From assembly GCA_035415725.1 (NCBI GenBank), contig DAOOGN010000025.1, positions 1-41,381 of the forward strand: 41,381 nucleotides of DNA. Reading direction: 5' to 3'. Source of the stretch: DSWT01 sp035415725. GTDB taxonomy: Bacteria > Chloroflexota > Anaerolineae > B4-G1 > SLSP01. Position 1 is the first letter of the stretch. Every line of letters starts with the position of its first letter. Below are positions 14,859 to 23,141 of this stretch, in pieces. The notes beneath the pieces are model-generated. The model made no database searches and was not told where the DNA came from. It was given only the letters and a program-made list of their open reading frames with translations. A program made the position numbers and the translations under genes.

Positions 14859-17765
14859 ATGGCGAAAACCTACGTTTCCCTGGACTTAGAAACGACCGGC
14901 CTGGACCCTATGCGGGATGCAATCATCGAAATCGGCGCCTTGCGTTTCGATGGCGACCAGGTGTTAGAAACTTTCTCCACTTTTGTGCATCCCGGGCGGA
15001 AAATTCCCCCCTTCATCACCGAACTGACCGGCATCACCAACACGGATGTGGAAAACGCACCGGGCGGACGTCAGGCCACCTACCGGCTGGCCGAATTTGT
15101 AGGCCGCGATCCGGTTGTGGGACACAACATCGGCTTCGACCTGGCTTTCCTGCGCCAACACAACGTCCTGCGCGGCAATCCTGCGATTGACACCTTCGAT
15201 CTCGCCGGTATCCTGGTGCCGCACGCCGGGCGCTACAGCCTGGCGAACCTCGTCCGCGAGCTGGCAATCGATTTGCCCGCACAGACCCACCGCGCTCTCG
15301 ATGATGCCATCATGGTACACGCGCTGTTTATCGCTTTGCTGGAGCGCGCCGCGCAACTGCCGCAGCAGACATTGCAAGAAATCGTGCAGTTAGGACAGCG
15401 CATCCAGTGGGGACCGAGCAACTTTTTCCGCGACGCGCAGTACGTCCGTCAGCGCCAGGGATTTAGCGGCGGCATCGGCGCGCAGTTGGCCTCCAAGCGC
15501 GGTGGCGACGCCGCCGGCCCGTTGTTTGCAGAGGATGATACAGTCTATGAGCCGCTGGAACCGCGCCGTGACCTGCGCCCCATCGACCTGGACGCCCTCA
15601 CCGCCCTGCTCGACGACGGCGGGCCAATAGCGGAGGTCTTCGCGGAATACGAATATCGCCAGCAACAGGTGGAAATGCTCCAGGCCGTCGGGCAGGCGTT
15701 CAACACGAGCCAGCACTTGCTGGTCGAGGCAGGAACCGGCACGGGGAAATCGCTGGCCTATTTGTTGCCGGCCATCGAGTGGGCGGTGCAAAATCGCCAG
15801 CGCGTGGTGATTTCGACGAACACCATCAACCTGCAGGAGCAACTGGCGAACAAGGACTTGCCCGAATTATCCAAGGCCCTCTACGAATTCAGGCATCTGG
15901 TGCTCAAAGGGCGCTCGCATTACCTGTGTCGTCAGCAGTTCCAGGTGTTGCGCCGGCGCGGCCCGACCACCGAAGATGAGATGCGTGTGCTCGCCAAAGT
16001 ACTGCTGTGGCTGCCTAACACGCTCGACGGCGACGGTGATGGGCTTTTCCTGCCAACCGGGCAGGAGCAGGCTGTCTGGTACACGCTTTCGGCGGCCAAT
16101 GAAGCCTGCGATCCGGAACATTGCGGCTTTTATCAGAGCGAACGGTGCTTCTTCTACCGGGCACGGGCGAAGGCCGAGGGCGCGCATATCCTGATCGTCA
16201 ACCACGCCCTGTTGCTGGCCGACATCGCCGCGCAGAATCGCGTGCTGCCGGATTATGAACTGCTTATCATCGATGAGGCGCATCACCTGGAGCACGCCAC
16301 AACTGAAGCGCTGCGCTACACCCTCAGTTGGCCGATCTTACAGCGGGTCTTTGAAGACTTGCTCCGTTCACGCCAGAATTTCCCCGGCCTGTTGGAGACG
16401 GTGCTGGGATTGGCGGAAGGACAACCGCATAAGGTGGCGACACTGTTACAGGATGCGGTCGTGCGTCTACAGGATGCCGGCGAACGGGTGCAGCATCAGT
16501 TGGAAGTGCTGTTTTCTGAAGTGGAGACCTTCCTCAATGAACACGCCGATCAAAACGACAGTTACGCCGTACGACTGCGGATGACGCCCAACGTGCGCGC
16601 GGAGCCCAGTTGGAACGATGTAGTGCGGGCGTGGGCGCAGGTGACGCCGCATTTTTCAACCGTGGTGGAGGCATTGACGCAGCTTACGGGCGGCCTTGAC
16701 GAGCTGACTTCCGCCGAAATCCTCGGTTTCGACGTCGTCCACGCGCGCTTGCTGGGCATCACACGGCAATTGGACGAAGCACGCCGTCAGCTCGAGCAAT
16801 TTATCGCCGCTCCGCAAGCGAACATCATTGACTGGTTGGAGTCGCAGAACCATTCTCCGTTTACTTTCAACGCCGTGCCCCTGCACGTGGGCGCGCTCAT
16901 CCGCGAGCATCTGTTCGACAAAAAACGCTCGGTCATCCTCACTTCGGCGACGATGCGCGTGGAGGGCAGTTTCGCTTACATGCGCGAACGGTTGAGCGCG
17001 CACGCCGCGGCGGAATTGGCCGTCGGCTCGCCTTTCGACTATCAATCCGCTGCACTGCTCTACATCGTCACCGATGTGCCCGAGCCACGCAATCACGGCT
17101 ACCAGCAGATTGTAGAACAGACGCTGGTCGATCTGTTCCGCGCGACGCAGGGGCGAGCGCTGGCATTGTTCACCGCCTACACCCAACTGAAGGCCACGGC
17201 GCAGGCGATCACCGGCAGGCTGGCACAGGAAGGCATCACGGTCTACGCGCAAGGGACCGGCAGTTCGCGCGCCCAACTGCTCGACAACTTCCGCCGGGGG
17301 GAGAAGGCGGTGTTACTCGGTACGCGCTCGTTCTGGGAAGGCGTGGACGTACCCGGCGAAGCGCTCTCGTGCCTGGTGATCGTCAAGCTGCCGTTCGACG
17401 TGCCCAACGACCCCATCGTGGCCGCACGCGCCGAGGGCTACGACGATCCCTTCAACGAGTATATGGTGCCGGAGGCGATTTTGCGCTTCACGCAGGGTTT
17501 CGGACGGCTGATTCGCACCGCAACGGATCAAGGGATCGTGGTGGTGTTGGACCAACGTGTGCTGACCAAACGTTACGGACGGCGTTTCCTCGATTCGTTG
17601 CCCGATCCACTGATCCGCCAGGGGACGCGCGCCCAGCTTCCCGACATCGCCGCGCGCTGGCTGGCCGGCCAACCGTTGCCGGTGGACACCGGTAGCGGCT
17701 CCGATCTCGATGACGGCTGGGCCGTCCCCCCACCCGAAGAACCACCGTGGTTTTGGGGCGCCTAA
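14859..17765 (+). CDS. dinG: DinG-family helicase with N-terminal DnaQ-like exonuclease
   Basis: Two-domain DNA repair protein (968 residues). Residues 1 to about 165 are a DEDD 3'-5' exonuclease: YVSLDLETTGLDP (first DE), VVGHNIGFDLAFLR (second D), and HRALDDAIMVHALF (last D with His). The superfamily 2 helicase part has Walker A VEAGTGTGKSLAYL near residue 290. Four cysteines (YLC, EACD, HCGF, RCFF) are spaced as in XPD/DinG iron-sulfur helicases, and the DEAH box is in LLIIDEAHHLEH. Late motifs include ILTSATMR, LLGTRSFWEGVDVPGE and TQGFGRLIRT. This exonuclease-helicase fusion is the known Firmicutes/Chloroflexi-style DinG arrangement. The ATG at 14859 follows AGGAG; an earlier start at 14823 would overlap the -10. 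Confidence 0.93.
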   Translation: MAKTYVSLDLETTGLDPMRDAIIEIGALRFDGDQVLETFSTFVHPGRKIPPFITELTGITNTDVENAPGGRQATYRLAEFVGRDPVVGHNIGFDLAFLRQHNVLRGNPAIDTFDLAGILVPHAGRYSLANLVRELAIDLPAQTHRALDDAIMVHALFIALLERAAQLPQQTLQEIVQLGQRIQWGPSNFFRDAQYVRQRQGFSGGIGAQLASKRGGDAAGPLFAEDDTVYEPLEPRRDLRPIDLDALTALLDDGGPIAEVFAEYEYRQQQVEMLQAVGQAFNTSQHLLVEAGTGTGKSLAYLLPAIEWAVQNRQRVVISTNTINLQEQLANKDLPELSKALYEFRHLVLKGRSHYLCRQQFQVLRRRGPTTEDEMRVLAKVLLWLPNTLDGDGDGLFLPTGQEQAVWYTLSAANEACDPEHCGFYQSERCFFYRARAKAEGAHILIVNHALLLADIAAQNRVLPDYELLIIDEAHHLEHATTEALRYTLSWPILQRVFEDLLRSRQNFPGLLETVLGLAEGQPHKVATLLQDAVVRLQDAGERVQHQLEVLFSEVETFLNEHADQNDSYAVRLRMTPNVRAEPSWNDVVRAWAQVTPHFSTVVEALTQLTGGLDELTSAEILGFDVVHARLLGITRQLDEARRQLEQFIAAPQANIIDWLESQNHSPFTFNAVPLHVGALIREHLFDKKRSVILTSATMRVEGSFAYMRERLSAHAAAELAVGSPFDYQSAALLYIVTDVPEPRNHGYQQIVEQTLVDLFRATQGRALALFTAYTQLKATAQAITGRLAQEGITVYAQGTGSSRAQLLDNFRRGEKAVLLGTRSFWEGVDVPGEALSCLVIVKLPFDVPNDPIVAARAEGYDDPFNEYMVPEAILRFTQGFGRLIRTATDQGIVVVLDQRVLTKRYGRRFLDSLPDPLIRQGTRAQLPDIAARWLAGQPLPVDTGSGSDLDDGWAVPPPEEPPWFWGA

Positions 17766-17838
17766 CGATTCTAGATTTTGGCTTTTCGATAGATTCGTTC
17801 ATTCGCTGATTCTTGATTCTTGATTTATTGGAGGCCGT

Positions 17839-19050
17839 ATGCGTATCGTCGTTGATGCTTTTGGTTCGGATACCTGCCCTGGGCCGGATGTGGCCGGAGC
17901 CGTGCTGGCGGCGCGGGAATGGGCGCGCGCCGGTTCACAGGACGAAATCATCCTCGTGGGGCCTGAGGAGCGCACCCGTGCGGAACTGGCAAAGCACGAT
18001 ATCCAGGGCCTCAACATCCGCCTGGTCCACGCACCCGATGTGCTCACGATGGCCGATCACGCCGAGGAGGTACGGGACAAGGAGAATTCGTCCATTCGCG
18101 TGGGCATGCGCATGGTGAAGAACGATGAGGCCGACGCCTTTGTCTCCGCCGGCAACACCATCGCCTGTCTCTCGGCAGCGATTTTCGATTTGCGGCGCAT
18201 CCCCGGAATTCGCCGTCCGGCCCTGGCGACGATATATCCGTTGTCTTTGCAGCCGGCGGTCTTCCTCGATATGGGCGCCACCGCCGATCCCAAGCCTGAA
18301 TATCTCCTGCAATTCGCGCACATGGGGATAATCTACGCCGAGAAAATTCTCGGCATCTCCAATCCGCGGGTAGGGCTTTTGGCGAACGGGGAAGAGGAAG
18401 AGAAAGGGACGATGGTGCTGCGGGATACCTTCGCGCTTTTTTCGCAGAGCGGTTTCAACTTCGTCGGCAACGTCGAGCCGAAGGAGGCGGTCAAAGGGCA
18501 TGCTGACGTCATCGTCACCGATGGCTTTACGGGCAACATCCACATCAAAACGGCAGAGGCGGTTGTCTCTTATATTAAGTTGATCGTCAAACATGATGTG
18601 TTGAGCAGCGTGCTGGCGAAAGTGGGATTGGTTTTGCTTCTTCCGGCTCTGCTAGTAGCACTGCCCGGATGGCTCTGCCTTTGGCCTGCTCTCAAAAAGT
18701 TGATCAAGCGGCTGGACTATGCCGAAGTCGGCGGCAGTTTGCTGTTGGGCGTCGATGGCGTGGTCATCGTGGGGCATGGGCGCTCCAACGCCAAAGCGGT
18801 ACAGAGTGCCATTCGCCGGGGTCGTGAAGCCGTGGCAGCGCAGATTATCCCCACGATCAAAAGCGGGTTGGAAACCCCCTCTGTGAACTCTGTGTCCTCT
18901 GTGGCTAAAAACGCGCAGATTACCCCCACGATCAAAAGCGGGTTGGAAACCCCCTCTGTGAACTCTGTGTCCTCTGTGGCTAAAAACGCGCAGATTACCC
19001 CCACGATCAAAAGCGGGTTGGAAACCGACCGTCGGGGATCCCGTGCCTGA
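17839..19050 (+). CDS. plsX: Phosphate acyltransferase PlsX with repeat-derived C-terminal tail
   Basis: Converts acyl-ACP and phosphate to acyl-phosphate for phospholipid synthesis, peripheral to the membrane. The family pattern is clear: IVVDAFGSDTCPGPDVAGA at the N-terminus, MRMVKNDEADAFVSAGNTIA, VFLDMGATADPKPEYLLQFAHMG, RVGLLANGEEEEKGT, VIVTDGFTGNIHIKTAE, and GGSLLLGVDGVVIVGHGRSN. The usual end is about residue 335. A tail of roughly 65 residues follows, made of a 25-residue unit (QIIPTIKSGLETPSVNSVSS...) in two full copies and a partial third, encoded by 75-bp DNA repeats. The stop overlaps the fabF GTG by 8 nt. The start follows GGAGG after a 73-bp gap rich in 'gattctt' repeats. Confidence 0.94.
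   Translation: MRIVVDAFGSDTCPGPDVAGAVLAAREWARAGSQDEIILVGPEERTRAELAKHDIQGLNIRLVHAPDVLTMADHAEEVRDKENSSIRVGMRMVKNDEADAFVSAGNTIACLSAAIFDLRRIPGIRRPALATIYPLSLQPAVFLDMGATADPKPEYLLQFAHMGIIYAEKILGISNPRVGLLANGEEEEKGTMVLRDTFALFSQSGFNFVGNVEPKEAVKGHADVIVTDGFTGNIHIKTAEAVVSYIKLIVKHDVLSSVLAKVGLVLLLPALLVALPGWLCLWPALKKLIKRLDYAEVGGSLLLGVDGVVIVGHGRSNAKAVQSAIRRGREAVAAQIIPTIKSGLETPSVNSVSSVAKNAQITPTIKSGLETPSVNSVSSVAKNAQITPTIKSGLETDRRGSRA
18838..19027 (+). repeat. 75-bp tandem repeats within the 3' end of plsX
   Basis: Period 75 bp: copies begin at 18838, 18913 and 18988, the third covering about 40 bp. Units are nearly identical (one change, ATCCCC versus ACCCCC). Each contains CTCTGTGAACTCTGTGTCC, a motif typical of dispersed intergenic repeats. 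The 75-bp period keeps the frame, so each unit adds 25 residues. Confidence 0.95.
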
Positions 19051-20296
19051 GCGAACCCGCGTTGTCGTCACCGGCATGGGTGCCATCACACCGGTTGGAT
19101 TGTCGGTGCGCGAGACGTGGGAGAACGCGCTGGCCGGCAAGTCCGGCATTGCACCGATTCAACGTTTTGATGCGTCGCCATATCCCGTGCGGATTGCCGG
19201 CGAGGTCAAGGGGTTTGATCCTGAGCGCTATTTTCCACGCAAAGAAGCGCGGCGGATGGCACGCTGCTCCCAGTTTGCCCTTGTCGCTGCCCAGGAAGCG
19301 CTGGCGGACGCAGGGTTGCCGACGCCGGTGCCGGATCCCGAACGCACCGGAACCGTCATCGGTGTGGGCATGGGAGGGTTGGATTATGCGCTGGAGCATG
19401 CCCAGAAATTGTGGCGTCAGGGGTTACGGGGCATCAATCCCTTTGCGCTGGTAGCCTCGTTGCCGAACATGCCGTCGTATCACGTCAGCCTGCTGTCAGG
19501 CGCCCAGGGACCTATCGCCACGCCCGTCGCGGCGTGTGCGACAGGGTCACAGGCGATTGGCGAGGGGGCAAATCTCATCCGCCAGGGGTGGGCCGATATC
19601 GTGCTGGCCGGCGGCGCGGAAGGCCTGATTATCGACGTGTCGGTCGTCGGTTTCGCTATCATGGGAGCACTCTCGCGGCGCAACGATGAACCGGAGCGCG
19701 CCAGCCGCCCCTTCGACAAAGATCGCGATGGATTTGTGGTGTCTGAAGGCGCGGGAGTTCTGGTTTTAGAGCATTTGGAGCACGCTCAGGCACGCGGTGC
19801 GCACATCTACGGAGAAGTGCTCGGTTATGCGTCGTCGTCGGATGCGTACCACATCGCCCAGCCCGATCCGGAGGCGCGTGGCGTGCGCCGGGCCATGACG
19901 TGGGCGCTGCAAGATGCCGGCGTTGCGCCGGAAGACATCGATTATATCAACGCGCATGGCACATCCACGCCGCTCAATGACACCCTTGAGACATTGGCGC
20001 TGAAGAAAGTTTTCGGCGCTCATGCTTATAAACTCGCCATCAGCTCCAACAAATCAATTTTCGGTCACACCATGGGAGCGGCAGGCGCCATCGAGACCAT
20101 TCTGACGTTCAAAATGTTTGAGGAAGGGTTAATCTTGCCAACCCTAAATCTCGACAACCCGGACCCGGCGTGTGATCTGGATTATGTGCCGTGGAAACCC
20201 CGCCCCATGAAGGCGCACATCGCTTTGAAAAACGCTTTCGGCTTCGGTGGGCAAAACGCCTGTCTTGTGCTCTCCCGTTGGAATGAGGCTACATAG
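19043..20296 (+). CDS. fabF: Beta-ketoacyl-ACP synthase II
   Basis: Condenses acyl-ACP with malonyl-ACP in fatty-acid elongation. The Cys-His-His triad is present: VAACATGSQAIGEG (nucleophile Cys), NAHGTSTPLND and NKSIFGHTMGAAG. Opening VVVTGMGAITPVG and closing NAFGFGGQNACLVL are characteristic of KAS II; the 417-residue length is normal. Translation starts at GTG 19043 inside the plsX 3' end, an 8-nt overlap, so the start signal lies just downstream of the repeat-derived plsX tail. plsX-fabF adjacency suits a fatty-acid/phospholipid operon. A MITE begins 19 bp after the stop. Confidence 0.95.
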   Translation: MPERTRVVVTGMGAITPVGLSVRETWENALAGKSGIAPIQRFDASPYPVRIAGEVKGFDPERYFPRKEARRMARCSQFALVAAQEALADAGLPTPVPDPERTGTVIGVGMGGLDYALEHAQKLWRQGLRGINPFALVASLPNMPSYHVSLLSGAQGPIATPVAACATGSQAIGEGANLIRQGWADIVLAGGAEGLIIDVSVVGFAIMGALSRRNDEPERASRPFDKDRDGFVVSEGAGVLVLEHLEHAQARGAHIYGEVLGYASSSDAYHIAQPDPEARGVRRAMTWALQDAGVAPEDIDYINAHGTSTPLNDTLETLALKKVFGAHAYKLAISSNKSIFGHTMGAAGAIETILTFKMFEEGLILPTLNLDNPDPACDLDYVPWKPRPMKAHIALKNAFGFGGQNACLVLSRWNEAT

Positions 20297-20314
20297 AAAT
20301 GAGACCAACAACTG

Positions 20315-20436
20315 AGGACTTACGCAAATTTCCGTTTGTAGTGACGGCTTTAGCCGTTCTTAGCTCCTAAGAGACGCCTGAAGGCGTCACTACAAATCCC
20401 CCGCCGCTTGATTCGAGCCAGGCTTGCGTAAGTCCT
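20315..20436 (+). mobile_element. 122-bp MITE, copy A
   Basis: Terminal inverted repeats AGGACTTACGCAA (20315-20327) and TTGCGTAAGTCCT (20424-20436) bound the element. Inside is a nested GTAGTGACG...CGTCACTAC palindrome containing the sub-hairpins CGGCTTTAGCCG and CGCCTGAAGGCG. No ORF. Copy B of the same length is at 21202-21323. The end sequence resembles that of several IS families, so it is probably mobilised in trans. Confidence 0.9.
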
Positions 20437-20478
20437 GAACTATCAGACTAACGACTATGAGACTATCTTGGAGGAACT

Positions 20479-21177
20479 ATGCGTCTGATTGCCGACGAAG
20501 CGAAGATTAAGACCCGGACTCGGACCGGGGAACTGGCTCCACTGGTGGGTCTCGCACTGCTGATCATCGCCATGGCGCTGGCGTTTCTGAAACCAGCGTG
20601 GATCTGGGTAGCGTTGATTTTGATATGGCTGGGTTTTATGGCTTCTATGATGGGCGGTTATCTAGGCGGGCGCTATGTGGGACCGTTAGCGCATCACAAG
20701 AAGGTGCCGGAGGCGCTCAAGGGCCTGGAAAACAGCTTCACGCTGCTGATGTACAAGACGCCCGTCCCCTTTGTCGTGATGGACGCCGGCGGCCTGACGA
20801 CGGTTCTGGTCAGGGGACAGAACGGGCGAATCACCTACCAGAACGGTAAATGGCGTCACAAAGACAAATGGGGGTGGCTGAAGCGCTTTGCCGGTCAGGA
20901 AAGCCTGGGGCGTCCGGATCAGTTGGCGTTGTTGGAAGCCGAGGACCTGCGCCGTTTTCTGCACAAGCGATTGCCGGAAGGGATAGAAGTGCCGGTGCGT
21001 CCGGTCATTCTGTTTGTCCATCCCGATGCCATCGTGGAGGCTGCGGATTCGCCGGTGCCGGTTTTCCGCGAGAGCGAACTGAAGCGCTGGCTGCGACGGG
21101 AGGGACGCCGTCCTAATTTGCCCAAGGAGACTGTGGAAGCCTTATACGCGGCGTTGCGGATCGAAGCGGAGGATTAA
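20479..21177 (+). CDS. Membrane-anchored protein, NERD-like soluble domain (tentative)
   Basis: A 232-residue protein. Two adjacent hydrophobic helices lie at about residues 20-38 (LAPLVGLALLIIAMALAFL) and 42-62 (IWVALILIWLGFMASMMGG). A cytosolic alpha/beta domain follows with PFVVMDAGGLTTVLVRGQNGRITY, KWRHKDKWGWLKRFAGQESLGRP and VRPVILFVHPDA. The domain order suggests a NERD-type or related nuclease-fold domain behind a membrane anchor, but catalytic residues are not convincing, so the label is tentative. GGAGGAA precedes the ATG. The gene is bracketed by two same-oriented MITE copies, which could mobilise or duplicate it. Confidence 0.6.
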   Translation: MRLIADEAKIKTRTRTGELAPLVGLALLIIAMALAFLKPAWIWVALILIWLGFMASMMGGYLGGRYVGPLAHHKKVPEALKGLENSFTLLMYKTPVPFVVMDAGGLTTVLVRGQNGRITYQNGKWRHKDKWGWLKRFAGQESLGRPDQLALLEAEDLRRFLHKRLPEGIEVPVRPVILFVHPDAIVEAADSPVPVFRESELKRWLRREGRRPNLPKETVEALYAALRIEAED

Positions 21178-21201
21178 CGCCGCAGTTATGCTGACATTCA
21201 T

Positions 21202-21323
21202 AGGACTTACGCAAATTTCTGTTTGTAGTGACGGCTTTAGCCGTTCTTAGCTCCTAAGAGACGCCTGAAGGCGTCACTACAAATCCTCCGCCGCTTGATT
21301 CGAGCCAGAGTTGCGTAAGTCCT
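21202..21323 (+). mobile_element. 122-bp MITE, copy B
   Basis: Near-identical to copy A, including the terminal repeats AGGACTTACGCAA (21202-21214) and TTGCGTAAGTCCT (21311-21323). It ends 6 bp from the stop codon of the convergent SPFH gene, so it occupies the whole convergent intergenic space and may act as a shared transcript-end hairpin. Confidence 0.9.
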
Positions 21324-21329
21324 GATTCA

Positions 21330-22421
21330 CTACGGCAACGGTGGCGGAACTGCACCAAAAAGACTCGCCAGATCGGGCACATCGCCCGCTTTGGCCCAGT
21401 TCGCCATCCCAGCCTTCCAGACCAACGTATCGCGGGTCAGTTGCCCCGAGCGGATTTGCTGTTGCAGCGTTCCCATATCAAACGGCCCCTGCTGTTGTCC
21501 GCCCACGGCAACGTAGAACGTGACGGCCTGCGGAATCGGCGGCGGTGCGGCAGCGGGCGCCGTCTGCTGTGCATGCGGCGTTGCGGCCTGCCCAAGCATC
21601 TGCCCCATCGCTGCGCCTAGCCCAACCCCGGCGCCCAATCCAACACCCGCTCCGGCAGTGCCCTGGTTTTGCGCGGCTTCGCGCATCGCCTGGGCACCCT
21701 GGTACTGCATGTACGCGCCCATATCGCCGATGGCGCCCATCGCGGCGCGGGCATCGATGGCCTTGGCCGTCTCTTCGGTGGGCGAAATCGCCTCAACGTA
21801 GAACGAATTGAGCGTGACGCCGCGCGAAGCAAACTCCTCCTGCGCTTTGGCGCGAATCCCGGCGCTCAACTCTTCCACGAAAGCCGCCATCTGGATGATG
21901 GATTTGCCCATCTCTCCAATGAGGTCCATCATCTTAGTGAGGAGAATGCTGCGGAAGAAACCCTGGATATCGTGCGTACTGTAAAGGTTTTGCGTCCCGA
22001 CAATCTTGGCCACAAAGAGCTGGGGATCGGTGATCTGAATGGCGTAAGTCCCGTATCCAGTCACACGCGCCATCCCCAGAATCGGATCGGGGATAGTGAT
22101 GGGCTGCGGCGTGCCCCATTTCATGTCCGTCAACTCTCGCAGGGTGACGAAGTACACTTCCGCCTTGAACGGCGTTTGGCCGGAGAACGCCTTGCCGATC
22201 AGGTCAACGAGACCGGGGATGTTGGCGGTTGTGATCGTATGTCGCCCCGGCCCGAAGGTATCCAGTGCCTTCCCATCGCGGAAGAAGACCGCGGCCTGTG
22301 CTTCGCGTACAATCAACTGACTGCCAATACGAAAATCTCCGGCGCCGCGCTCAGGCAAACGATGAACGATTTCCCCCCGTCCCTCATCTACATATTCAAT
22401 AACATCTAAAACGCGAGTCAT
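21330..22421 (-). CDS. SPFH-domain protein with C-terminal GYF-type domain
   Basis: A 363-residue membrane-associated scaffold of the 'virion core/YdjI-like' SPFH group. Residues about 1-240 form the SPFH part: LIVREAQAAVFFRDGKALDTFGPGRHTITTANIP, ITDPQLFVAKIVG, RGVTLNSFYVEAISPTEE. A Gly/Ala-rich spacer (GAGVGLGAGVGLGAAMGQ) and a Pro/Ala linker follow. The C-terminal GYF_2-like module reads FYVAVGGQQQGPFDMGTLQQQIRSGQLTRDTLVWKAGMANWAKA. Related proteins work with PspA-type membrane-stress factors. GGAGG precedes the start. It lies 28 bp after its upstream partner gene, probably one operon. Confidence 0.88.
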   Translation of the reverse strand: MTRVLDVIEYVDEGRGEIVHRLPERGAGDFRIGSQLIVREAQAAVFFRDGKALDTFGPGRHTITTANIPGLVDLIGKAFSGQTPFKAEVYFVTLRELTDMKWGTPQPITIPDPILGMARVTGYGTYAIQITDPQLFVAKIVGTQNLYSTHDIQGFFRSILLTKMMDLIGEMGKSIIQMAAFVEELSAGIRAKAQEEFASRGVTLNSFYVEAISPTEETAKAIDARAAMGAIGDMGAYMQYQGAQAMREAAQNQGTAGAGVGLGAGVGLGAAMGQMLGQAATPHAQQTAPAAAPPPIPQAVTFYVAVGGQQQGPFDMGTLQQQIRSGQLTRDTLVWKAGMANWAKAGDVPDLASLFGAVPPPLP

Positions 22422-22449
22422 AGTTCTTCACCTCCGATTCTGTTATCCG

Positions 22450-22977
22450 TTACACACCGGTGCTGGCCGTCTGGCGCAGCACATCCTGACGCTCGTCGAA
22501 TGTCGTATTGGCCTCACGGGCCAGATCGCGTACCATCAGGATGAGGGAGCGTATCTCCTCGCCCTCCATGCCGGTGCGTGCATTGCTGATGGCATTCTCA
22601 ATACGATCGGCGTATCCCACTAATGCAGTGTCGAATTCGTACACGCGGTCCAGGTCCTCTTCTTTGATCTTCACCGCATCAAATAGCCCCCCATAACCAT
22701 AAGCTGCGGTACGGACACGGTCGATGAAGGTCTGGACTTGAGTGGCAGCGCTGCCGGTTTCGTCGAGCAGATCGAACTTGCCCGCTTCGATGAGGTCTTG
22801 TTGCAGTCCGTCAAGTTGAGTTTTGACGGTGCGCATCCGGCTGACAATGTGGTCGCGGAGCAATTTATCGGCCTCGCGGCGTTGTTCCTTTTCTTTATAA
22901 CCTTTATATCCGGGGATCTTGGCGACCAACTGCTCAAAGCCGGACATTTCGCCCTTGATATTCTCGAGCAAACTCAT
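22450..22977 (-). CDS. Helical protein paired with SPFH gene
   Basis: A 175-residue, almost wholly alpha-helical, soluble protein. It opens with MSLLENIKGEMSGFEQLVAKIPGYKGYKEKEQRREADKLLRDHI and continues with long heptad-like helices (MRTVKTQLDGLQQDLIEAG; LVGYADRIENAISNARTG). I know similar proteins only as uncharacterised neighbours of SPFH genes. It lies 28 bp upstream of the SPFH gene and likely contributes to the same envelope-stress unit. A good AGGAGG precedes the ATG at 22977. Confidence 0.78.
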   Translation of the reverse strand: MSLLENIKGEMSGFEQLVAKIPGYKGYKEKEQRREADKLLRDHIVSRMRTVKTQLDGLQQDLIEAGKFDLLDETGSAATQVQTFIDRVRTAAYGYGGLFDAVKIKEEDLDRVYEFDTALVGYADRIENAISNARTGMEGEEIRSLILMVRDLAREANTTFDERQDVLRQTASTGV

Positions 22978-23053
22978 AGTTACCTCCTCATACGATCAGG
23001 TGATTTTTTTTGAAATGGCTTTTGTCGGGAAAGAACATTCTGCTTATTGACAT

Positions 23054-23062
23054 ATTGTAGCA
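23054..23062 (-). promoter_or_regulatory. Extended -10 promoter of the SPFH operon
   Basis: Read on the minus strand the site is TGCTACAAT, an extended -10 (TGn plus TACAAT). It lies about 77 nt upstream of the ATG at 22977. A TTGACT lies further upstream but at a spacing of about 21 bp, so the extended -10 probably carries recognition. Confidence 0.5.
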
Positions 23063-23141
23063 CAGAAATGTTGATGGGAAAGTCAAAACCGGGCTATTCA
23101 TCATCGTTTATGGATACGTTGAGCGCAAGAAAAAGGTTGCA

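Noticed and set aside
18838..19027. CRISPR-like array
   Set aside because: The 75-bp units are directly adjacent with no unique spacers and are coding in plsX.
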